Shown one piece after another: positions 1 through 6,527 of a DNA stretch of 15,045 nucleotides (within the stretch, counting starts at the first letter, position 1; every line of letters starts with the position of its first letter). The notes under the pieces are model-generated. The model had not been told where the DNA came from. It made no database searches and was given only the letters and a program-made list of their open reading frames with translations. The stretch is from assembly GCA_018899795.1 (NCBI GenBank), contig JAHIHJ010000185.1, forward strand, positions 1-15,045, written 5' to 3'. A program made the translations under genes and the position numbers. This DNA comes from Methanobacteriota archaeon. GTDB lineage: Archaea > Halobacteriota > Methanosarcinia > Methanosarcinales > Methanoperedenaceae.

Positions 1-1568
1 GCGACCTGACAGAGATCCCTGTTTTTGATACCAGCAAATACGGCGAACTGGTCAGTTTCACACCGCCCATGGATTATGAAGCGGTCGAGGAGACATGGGT
101 GTCAAAACCCTTTACCCTTATTACAATTATCAATAACAGGCGGACGCACAGGAATCTGTATGTCGTATCAGAGCCTGTGCTCAATGATTTTGAAAAAGCC
201 CTGCTGAAGCGCGTGTACGAATCATTGAAAATATTTCTTCTTGAGCGGGAAATCGATTTTGCGCGCATGAATAAGGAACTTATCCTTTATAATAATTATA
301 TAAAGATCCTGGATGTTTACGGGATCGATATTGAACCTGTCTCGCTGCAAAAGATATGGTACTACATAAAGAGGGATTATGCAGGATACGGAAAACTGGA
401 CGCGCTGTTGAAAGACCCAATGATCGAAGATATATCCTGTGACGGCGCCGATGCACCGATCTACCTGTACCACAGGAAATACACAAACATAGAGACCAAC
501 ATAGTCTTTGAAGAAGAAGAACTAAACATGACGATACTGAAGCTTGCCCAGATATCGGGTAAATCCATATCCACAGGTTATCCGATATTAAACGCCCGTC
601 TCCCTGACGGTTCGCGTCTTGAAGCTACACTCGGAAGAGAAGTCACAACGCGCGGGGGTACCATAACAATAAGAAAATTCAGGGAAGAACCTTTCACGCC
701 CGTTGACCTTATAAAATACGGAACTTTCAGCACCGAGGTCATGGCTTACCTGTGGCTGGCTGTCGAGAATAACAAGAACATAATCATCGTAGGTGAGACG
801 GCGGCAGGCAAGACCACGACCCTTAATGCTATTTCTCTTTTCATTCCTTCAGAATCAAAAGTCATTACCATAGAAGACACCAGGGAACTCACATTATATC
901 ACAAGAACTGGATCCCTGCGACCATCAGGGAGAAGTTCATGGGACAGGAAGCCGCTGACATCGATATGTTCGAACTGCTTCGCTCTGCCCTGAGACAGCG
1001 CCCCGAATTCCTGCTGGTAGGCGAGATAAGGGGCAAGGAAGCCTATACGCTGTTCCAGGCAATGAGCACGGGGCATACGACCTTCTCCACGATGCACGCA
1101 GGCAGCATACAGACCGCGGTGAACAGGCTTCTCAGCGAGCCTATTAATGTCCCCCTTATGATGCTGAGTTCGCTTGATATTATGGTAATAGAGGTATTGC
1201 GGCATGTTGGCAGGAAAAGGGTCAGGAGGATAGAGAACCTTTCAGAATTCGTAGGTATAAATGCAGCATCGGGGGATATCAGTACCCGTGAAGTGTACAA
1301 ATGGAACCCGGTGCATGACACTATAGATAAAAGCGGTGCGTCAAGCATCCTTGAAGGTATAATGCACAGCCGCGGCTGGGACAAAGAAAGGATAAATAAG
1401 GAACTTGAGGACAGGAAAGCCCTGCTTCAGTACATGGTTGACAGGGATATCAGCGATTACAGGGATGTAACATCCATTATAAGGCGGTATTACGAAGATC
1501 GGGAAGAGACCATGACTTTAGTCAGGGAAGGAAAAACCCTGCTTCGGGAAGAACATGAACCTCTATAA
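1..1568 (+). CDS. Type II/IV secretion system ATPase (archaeal GspE/TadA/ArlI-like), 5'-partial
   Basis: A cytoplasmic hexameric ATPase of the secretion superfamily that powers assembly of type IV pilus-like filaments or protein export, acting with the membrane protein encoded next. The frame is open to the window edge: 22 residues precede the first ATG at 69 and read into a typical N-terminal region (YGELVSFTPPMDYEAVEETW), so the true start lies outside. About 521 residues are visible. Family motifs are in order: Walker A GETAAGKTTT (about 792-821), an Asp box ITIEDTREL, Walker B-like FLLVGEIRG (about 1008-1034) and the His box STGHTTFSTMHAG (about 1065-1103). The charged C-terminal tail is usual for archaeal members. 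The stop codon lies inside the next gene, a 14-base overlap that implies translational coupling. Whether it serves a pilus, archaellum or other secretion machine cannot be decided without the pilin genes. Confidence 0.93.
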   Translation, partial: DLTEIPVFDTSKYGELVSFTPPMDYEAVEETWVSKPFTLITIINNRRTHRNLYVVSEPVLNDFEKALLKRVYESLKIFLLEREIDFARMNKELILYNNYIKILDVYGIDIEPVSLQKIWYYIKRDYAGYGKLDALLKDPMIEDISCDGADAPIYLYHRKYTNIETNIVFEEEELNMTILKLAQISGKSISTGYPILNARLPDGSRLEATLGREVTTRGGTITIRKFREEPFTPVDLIKYGTFSTEVMAYLWLAVENNKNIIIVGETAAGKTTTLNAISLFIPSESKVITIEDTRELTLYHKNWIPATIREKFMGQEAADIDMFELLRSALRQRPEFLLVGEIRGKEAYTLFQAMSTGHTTFSTMHAGSIQTAVNRLLSEPINVPLMMLSSLDIMVIEVLRHVGRKRVRRIENLSEFVGINAASGDISTREVYKWNPVHDTIDKSGASSILEGIMHSRGWDKERINKELEDRKALLQYMVDRDISDYRDVTSIIRRYYEDREETMTLVREGKTLLREEHEPL

Positions 1569-3390
1569 ATTTGACCGGATATCCTACAAGATATTCGGGA
1601 AATGGGTTGAAAAAAGAAGTGAGTCATATCTGGATTTTTCGAAAAAATTGATGAGGTCGCATGCTGGCGTACCATATGAGGTATATGTTTCCCGGGCATG
1701 TCTGATATCTGTCCTTTTGTCACTGCCCTTCGGGCTATCAGTGTATTTTTTATTATATGATCTCATGGCGTCTTTAGGGACATTTTCGTTGTTGTTGGTC
1801 CCGCTGCTATCCATCTTCTGCGGTTTTGCGACTTATAGCCTGATAATGGCTTACCCGTATTATATTGCTAACATACGCGGGAACAGCCTGGATATTGTTC
1901 TTCCTCACGCCGTGGCGCTCATGCATGCAATGAGCCGGGGATCAAGCGATATACCGGCTTTTTTTAAAATTATTTCCAATAACAGGAAGATATACGGAGA
2001 GATATCTAATGAGGTCAGGGGCGTGCTCATAGACACAAAGATATTGAACCTTGACCTCAATTCAGCCCTGAAGAATGCTGCCAGGGACTCACCCTCAGAG
2101 AGCTTTAAGAACTTCCTTGAGAGCCTTTCAACAGTTCTTACTGGCGGAGGGAACCTTGTAGCGTATTTTCTCGCCAAATCCGAGCAGTACAGGCTGAAGG
2201 CGCTGAATGCGAACAAGGCATTCATGGAAAACCTTGCGGTAATGGCTGAAATGTATGTTACAGGGGTTGCGGTAGGACCTCTCTTCATCATAGTCCTTCT
2301 TGTTGTGCTCGGACTGTTAGGGGGGGGAAAATATTATGTTTTTCTTCTGATGATGGTGTATCTTTTTATTCCTGCGGGTGGAGTGTTTTTTGTTATTATT
2401 TTATCTACCATGACAGAAGGGACCACTTCAAAGTTCATCAAAGTGGAAGCTGATCCTCATCCTGCGATTGAATACGCCTCTATCCAGAAAGGGGTGACGC
2501 GCGAGCGGATATATGGATTCCTGAAAAATCCCATGAAAGAATTTATTGAATATCCGGAAAAGGTCCTTTCTATATCAGTCCCGATCGGATGTCTTTTCTT
2601 TATCATCTGCACTTTCCGCTATTATAGCATGGAATTCGACCAGGCAATATATATGATCGATGACTATCTTATTTTTACGGCATTAATTATTTTCACTCCT
2701 TATGCTCTTTTTGTGGAAGCTCATTTTATGAGGATAAACCAGATATCCTCGAATTTCCCTGAATTCCTCAACAGGCTTGTAAGCCTTCATGAATCAGGGC
2801 TTACGATTAGTGCGTCCATCAAGCGTCTTAAGTCCTCTAATCTGGGCATCCTGAATTCTGAAGTAAGTAAGATAAACACAGATATCGAACTGGGTGACGG
2901 GATCATCGGGGCATTTCGGAATTTCGGCAGGCGGGTTAACACGGTGACCGTGCAGAGAGTTGTTGTCCTGATAGAGAACGCAATGAGGATGACCGGGAAT
3001 GTGAAGGATACACTGGTGATAGCAGCCAACGACGCCATTTCTGCGAAGGAGATGGAGGAGGAGAGGTCAAGGTCGATAAAACTGTATGTGATGATATTGT
3101 ATATTGCATTTTTTGTGTTCCTGTATGTTTCATGGTCTCTCATGACAGGTTTTTTCCCTCAGATGCCGGAAGTGCAACCCGGGGATGTTGCAGAGATCGC
3201 GGGGGAGAGTATTTCTTTTGCGGGTTTTGATAAGCAGCTTTATATAAGGTTATTCTTCCATGCTGCTATTCTTGAAGGATTCTTTTCAGGTCTTGTGGCA
3301 GGGCAGCTTGGAGAAGGGAGTATGAAACTCGGGTTGAAACATGGGCTGATCATGATATCTATGGCATATGTCATGTTCCTGTTCATTTGA
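1555..3390 (+). CDS. Polytopic type II secretion F-domain protein (archaeal TadC/ArlJ-like), two F domains
   Basis: The integral-membrane platform protein on which the upstream ATPase docks. At 611 residues it has the archaeal double arrangement: a first T2SSF region around residues 113-245 (VLPHAVALMHAMSRGSSDIP) and a second around 402-530 (FPEFLNRLVSLHESGLTIS). Hydrophobic segments appear near residues 49-69, 74-99, 228-255, 259-285, 337-353, 369-389, 509-530, 563-583 and 592-611, giving about nine membrane spans. The cytoplasmic loops between spans are rich in charged residues. The ATG at 1555 lies inside the end of the ATPase gene, with GGGAAG a few bases upstream. The pairing with the ATPase supports the assignment. 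No pilin or prepilin peptidase follows; the gene ends against a convergent gene, so any filament subunit must be upstream or elsewhere. Confidence 0.9.
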   Translation: MNLYKFDRISYKIFGKWVEKRSESYLDFSKKLMRSHAGVPYEVYVSRACLISVLLSLPFGLSVYFLLYDLMASLGTFSLLLVPLLSIFCGFATYSLIMAYPYYIANIRGNSLDIVLPHAVALMHAMSRGSSDIPAFFKIISNNRKIYGEISNEVRGVLIDTKILNLDLNSALKNAARDSPSESFKNFLESLSTVLTGGGNLVAYFLAKSEQYRLKALNANKAFMENLAVMAEMYVTGVAVGPLFIIVLLVVLGLLGGGKYYVFLLMMVYLFIPAGGVFFVIILSTMTEGTTSKFIKVEADPHPAIEYASIQKGVTRERIYGFLKNPMKEFIEYPEKVLSISVPIGCLFFIICTFRYYSMEFDQAIYMIDDYLIFTALIIFTPYALFVEAHFMRINQISSNFPEFLNRLVSLHESGLTISASIKRLKSSNLGILNSEVSKINTDIELGDGIIGAFRNFGRRVNTVTVQRVVVLIENAMRMTGNVKDTLVIAANDAISAKEMEEERSRSIKLYVMILYIAFFVFLYVSWSLMTGFFPQMPEVQPGDVAEIAGESISFAGFDKQLYIRLFFHAAILEGFFSGLVAGQLGEGSMKLGLKHGLIMISMAYVMFLFI

Positions 3391-3437
3391 TGACGCTTCA
3401 ACCTATATTGGTACAACGAACTAAAACAAACTGCCAG

Positions 3438-3480
3438 GAACTCTAACAATCGTGAGTTCGTATAGAGTTCGTACGAGTTA
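3438..3480. repeat. Short direct and inverted repeats in the convergent spacer
   Basis: Two exact copies of GAGTTCGTA lie at 3454-3462 and 3465-3473, with a shortened third copy GAGTTA at 3475-3480, so the spacing is 10-11 bases, about one helical turn. GAACTCT at 3438-3444 is the reverse complement of AGAGTTC at 3464-3470 and could form a 7-bp stem with a 19-base loop. ACGAACT at 3416-3422 can also pair with either full copy. The function is unknown; a binding site or a weak 3'-end hairpin for the + strand operon are both possible. Confidence 0.45.
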
Positions 3481-3483
3481 GTT

Positions 3484-3498
3484 GTTAATTTCTTTTTT
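3484..3498 (+). terminator. Probable T-rich transcription terminator for the secretion genes
   Basis: A T-rich stretch ending in TTTTTT (3493-3498) lies about 100 bases after the stop codon of the F-domain gene, on the strand of that operon, and just before the end of the convergent S-layer gene. Archaeal intrinsic termination mainly uses U-rich tracts. The weak hairpin at 3438-3470 precedes it. The assignment rests only on base composition and position. Confidence 0.4.
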
Positions 3499-3537
3499 CA
3501 TACGGAAATTCAAGGGCGGAAGATAACAATAGCAGGG

Positions 3538-6276
3538 TTATTTCATGATCTTTTTTCCCCATATTTCACTGTTCTTCAGTTCACTGTTCATAATTTCACT
3601 TTTCTCAATTTCGCCTTCCTGAGGCTGTTTTTGGATCATCTTAAGACTGAACTTGCCTTTTGAGGTCAACAGGAAGATCACTACCGCCCCTATGGCGATC
3701 ATTGCTCCAAGCGCCAGGAAGACATTGAACTGCGCCTCTTTAACTTCAACCAGTTTCTTCTGCCCGAGCACTTCGATAGTATAATTACCCGGAGGCAGCG
3801 AAATTTCTTTATTGAAAGTCACATCCTTAACTTCCCCTGCTGCGATTTCCACAGGTATCGAATCGACCTCTGTGCTGTTGATTATGAGCCCGACAGGAAG
3901 GGTAGCTCCCTTTGTACCGATATTTGTGATATTAACCCTTATTTCCGCTTTTTCGTTCGAGAAGATCACATCATTGACCCTGATATCAAGAGCCTGGAAC
4001 TCTGCAAAAGGCACCCTGACCTCTATATCCCTTGCTGATGTTGCGAATCCGCTCTTTGATGCGTATATGGTATGCGTCCCGCTATCATTAAGATAATAAT
4101 TCAGATTGCCTGAAGCATCAGTCATCCCGATAACCTTATTATCGAAACTCACTGCAGCCCCGCTCACAGGCATATCCTTATTCATTATTCTTATCGTTAT
4201 GTTCCCGAGCTGGTTCCCTTTTACAGGAGCCTCAATGCTCAACCTGTTCTCCACAAAGCCCTGGACAACCAGTTCTTTGCTCGCTTTCTGGAAACCGAGT
4301 TTGTTCGCTGTAATGTTGTAAGTTCCACCCTTCATGGTTTTCTTAAGCGACACGTTAAGCATTCCGTCCCTGTCAGTCTGCCCCATGTCTGAATTTATGG
4401 AAATAAATGCCGCTTCAACAGGTTTTCCGCCTGCTGTGACCTTAACCATTATGGCTTCACCAGCAGTGGCTTTTGAGGGTGCATCGATCGAAAGCTGGTA
4501 TGATATCATATCAGGTGTAACATTTACGAATGGATAAAATCTCACAGTACCGGAATTCGCTACCCTGAAACCAATATTTCCCATTATATCTATCGTATTA
4601 CCCGAAGACAATCCAATAGAGTTCGAATTCACCATTTCAATGCCGCCCGAACTGACGGTTTCGACTTCCATTGCGCTGAACCTGTCACCCGGCTTTACAG
4701 AAGTGAAGTTTTCGGATATCTGGAAAACGCCTCTGGCGAATGCCGCAGTCATTTCCCTTCCCCGAAAGACCGCATCGAAATGAATGGCTATCACTGGAAT
4801 GTCATCCTGGCTACCAAGCTTTTTGGTGTATAGATAATTATCGCTTCCTGTAATGACGTCGGAATCTATCTGAACACCATCTTTTAACAATGATATCAAT
4901 ACCTGCCCGGTTCCTGCGCCTATATCAACGTCCGTTATTTTGAGGACATACCCGTCTTTAAGCGTCAGCGTGCTTCCTTCTGAAAGCGTACGCTTCGTAT
5001 CATCGTCAAGAAGGACTTTATGCAATTGGAACCTGCCAAGCGTACTCATTGATTCTTTATATGTTATCTGGCTGTTGGTCGTATAACCGGCAAAATACCT
5101 GTCTGCCATGAACCCTATCACATTATATTTACCAAACTGCGGATAGTCAAAGTCGACTTCTTGGGCTGTAGTTGAGTATCTTAACTTCCCTTCAGGTATA
5201 TTTCTCCCACTGATGCTTTCGATCTTCAGTTTCTCTTTTCCCACGTCATGGTCCATATCATAGTAAAAACCCAGGTTCGTGCCGCCTACGTTAAGACCGA
5301 AGTTCATGGGGTTCCATTCTAATGTCGTTGGATATATGGTGCCTCTCATCTCAAATGCATCTATCCTGTACACAGACAGTGCGAAACGCAGCGTGCTGCT
5401 GTCAGCGACCACTATTTTCAGATCGCCGACAAGATCAACCGTATTTCCAGGCGACAGGGATATTGAGTTGCGGTTGCTCATACCTATCCCGCTTGAACTG
5501 ATTGAGCTTATCTCAAGTTCCCCGTATCTATCCCCGCTTTTTACCTGAGTAAATGATTCTGATATCTGGAAAACGCCCCTGACAAATGCCGCGTTCACTT
5601 CTCTGCCCCTGAATACCGAGTCAAAGTGGACAGCAAGCACCGGAACATCGTCCACCCCGCCCAGTTTTGCAGCATACATGTAGTTATCGTTACCTGTCAC
5701 CACATCTGTATCAACTACATCCCCGTCCTTGAAAAGAGTTATCAATGCCTGACCGGGTCCGGCGCTAACATCTACTTCAGTCATTTTAAGGACATATCCT
5801 TCTTTAAGCGTCATGGTGCCCCCTTCATTTATTACGCGTTTTTCATCATCGTCAAGGATAACTTTGTGGAGCTGGCTGAAGCCAAGAGTGCTTATTGCCT
5901 CGTTATAGGATATGACACTGTTCCTGGTATAGCCGGCAAAGTATTTGTCAGCCATGAACCCGATAACCTGGTATTTTCCGAAGCCGGAGTATTCGAATTC
6001 CACCTCGATAGGCAGGGACGTGTATGTGAGATCGCCCTGGTCTATTGTCCTTTTGATGCGAGTGATCGTAAGTGCCTCAGTGCCCAGGTTCTCGTTAAGA
6101 TTATAATAAAACCCGGCAAAGCTGTGCGAGTCCCATGTATATGTAGTAGGCATCCCCTCTTCCCAGACCCTGTAGCCAGACGCCGCATCTACAGGCATTA
6201 CGAGCATAAAAACAAATACCGCTATTCCGATCGCTACCGCAAAGGTACGACCTCTGTTAATAGTCTCCTTGATCAT
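3538..6276 (-). CDS. S-layer protein with two tandem Methanosarcinales-type S-layer domains, Ig-like stalk and C-terminal membrane anchor
   Basis: Probable cell-surface lattice protein or close S-layer relative, 912 residues, with no cysteine seen. Order: signal peptide (residues 1 to about 32, ending MPVDAAS); S-layer duplication domain 1 (about 35-303); domain 2 (about 313-583); two carboxypeptidase-regulatory/Ig-like beta domains (about 594-673 and 677-755); a CARDB-like domain (about 758-845); a transmembrane helix (851-871); a 41-residue cytoplasmic tail. The two S-layer domains share long stretches such as GFMADxYFAGYT and FRGREx(T/N)AAF. Nine N-glycosylation sequons are visible (Asn 523, 585, 641, 654, 692, 730, 782, 800, 831), eight of them beyond the S-layer domains. 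The family in Methanosarcina forms the S-layer with this two-domain plus anchor plan, but with a much shorter stalk. The ATG at 6276 has GGTGA five bases upstream. It could be a minor S-layer-like surface protein rather than the main lattice subunit. Confidence 0.9.
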   Translation of the reverse strand: MIKETINRGRTFAVAIGIAVFVFMLVMPVDAASGYRVWEEGMPTTYTWDSHSFAGFYYNLNENLGTEALTITRIKRTIDQGDLTYTSLPIEVEFEYSGFGKYQVIGFMADKYFAGYTRNSVISYNEAISTLGFSQLHKVILDDDEKRVINEGGTMTLKEGYVLKMTEVDVSAGPGQALITLFKDGDVVDTDVVTGNDNYMYAAKLGGVDDVPVLAVHFDSVFRGREVNAAFVRGVFQISESFTQVKSGDRYGELEISSISSSGIGMSNRNSISLSPGNTVDLVGDLKIVVADSSTLRFALSVYRIDAFEMRGTIYPTTLEWNPMNFGLNVGGTNLGFYYDMDHDVGKEKLKIESISGRNIPEGKLRYSTTAQEVDFDYPQFGKYNVIGFMADRYFAGYTTNSQITYKESMSTLGRFQLHKVLLDDDTKRTLSEGSTLTLKDGYVLKITDVDIGAGTGQVLISLLKDGVQIDSDVITGSDNYLYTKKLGSQDDIPVIAIHFDAVFRGREMTAAFARGVFQISENFTSVKPGDRFSAMEVETVSSGGIEMVNSNSIGLSSGNTIDIMGNIGFRVANSGTVRFYPFVNVTPDMISYQLSIDAPSKATAGEAIMVKVTAGGKPVEAAFISINSDMGQTDRDGMLNVSLKKTMKGGTYNITANKLGFQKASKELVVQGFVENRLSIEAPVKGNQLGNITIRIMNKDMPVSGAAVSFDNKVIGMTDASGNLNYYLNDSGTHTIYASKSGFATSARDIEVRVPFAEFQALDIRVNDVIFSNEKAEIRVNITNIGTKGATLPVGLIINSTEVDSIPVEIAAGEVKDVTFNKEISLPPGNYTIEVLGQKKLVEVKEAQFNVFLALGAMIAIGAVVIFLLTSKGKFSLKMIQKQPQEGEIEKSEIMNSELKNSEIWGKKIMK
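3565..3624 (-). repeat. 15-base tandem repeat encoding pentapeptides in the S-layer protein tail
   Basis: On the + strand TTCACTGTTCTTCAG (3565-3579), TTCACTGTTCATAAT (3580-3594) and TTCACTTTTCTCAAT (3595-3609) form three successive 15-base units, with a degenerate fourth (3610-3624). On the coding strand they give the pentapeptide pattern E-(I/L)-x-(K/N)-S near residues 888-905 (EIEKS EIMNS ELKNS EIW). The repeat lies entirely in the predicted cytoplasmic tail, so its length could vary by slippage without disturbing the outer domains. Confidence 0.6.
4528..6174 (-). repeat. Internal duplication of the S-layer domain
   Basis: The stretch 5368-6174 (residues about 35-303) and the stretch 4528-5340 (about 313-583) encode two copies of the same domain. 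They line up almost without gaps: GFYYNLNENLG with GFYYDMDHDVG, GFMADKYFAGYT with GFMADRYFAGYT, QLHKVILDDDEKR with QLHKVLLDDDTKR, and VFRGREVNAAFVRGVFQIS with VFRGREMTAAFARGVFQIS. Two copies are normal for this family. Confidence 0.85.
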
Positions 6277-6343
6277 TCATATCACCTTAATGGTATATTT
6301 ATCAATAAGTTTTTTAGTACCATCAGGATAAATACATATAAAG
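6277..6343 (-). promoter_or_regulatory. S-layer gene promoter (TATA-like box) and ribosome binding site
   Basis: Reading the - strand, CTTTATATG at 6343-6335 resembles the archaeal TATA box. It lies about 59 bases before the ATG, which predicts a leader of roughly 30-35 bases. That leader contains AAGGTGAT, ending about four bases before the start codon, a good match to the 16S rRNA tail. An imperfect arrangement of ATGGTA (6290-6295) and TACCAT (6318-6323) within the leader could pair. A structured, SD-bearing leader would fit a highly expressed surface protein. No transcript start can be confirmed from sequence alone. Confidence 0.5.
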
Positions 6344-6398
6344 TATAAAAACTCTGCTATGCAAATCCAGGGACTTTATATTATCTTCTGGTTTGAAA

Positions 6399-6467
6399 AA
6401 CCACAGATAGCACAGAGGACACAGAGAAAATCGGCACCGCTCTGTGCTCTCTGTGTACTCTGTGGTT
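6399..6467. repeat. Hairpin-forming intergenic element made of 9-base CACAGAGNN repeats
   Basis: Left arm 6399-6426 and right arm 6440-6467 are 28 bases each and complementary at 23 of 28 positions, with a 13-base loop. Each arm is three units of a 9-base period: CACAGATAG, CACAGAGGA, CACAGAGaa on the left, and CTCTGTGct, CTCTGTGta, CTCTGTGgt on the right. Together they make a large imperfect palindrome. On the - strand it is followed at once by TTTTT (6400-6396), so it may also terminate transcripts from the oxidoreductase gene. Elements of CTCTGTG type are, to my knowledge, common dispersed repeats in many environmental prokaryotes, with no settled function. Short open frames here, translating as TEYTESTERC-like or STQRAQS-like peptides, are artefacts of the repeat. 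Confidence 0.8.
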
Positions 6468-6527
6468 GACCAACTTTGCAGCGATTCCTTTTTCCAGAAT
6501 AAATTAAAACGTCTCCAAAACTTGTTC

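Noticed and set aside
69..1568. Treating ATG at 69 as the true start of the secretion ATPase
   Set aside because: The frame is open to position 3 and the upstream residues read as part of the usual N-terminal domain; no ribosome binding site precedes the ATG.
1905..2291. A 128-codon open frame on the - strand
   Set aside because: Antisense to the F-domain membrane protein gene and without independent support.
5626..6348. A 240-codon open frame on the + strand
   Set aside because: It lies antisense to the strongly supported S-layer coding sequence, in a shadow frame, with a composition unlike a real protein.
6399..6467. Possible CRISPR fragment because of regularly spaced short repeats
   Set aside because: The units are 9 bases with no spacers of 30-40 bases, and they form an inverted repeat; there is no cas gene nearby.
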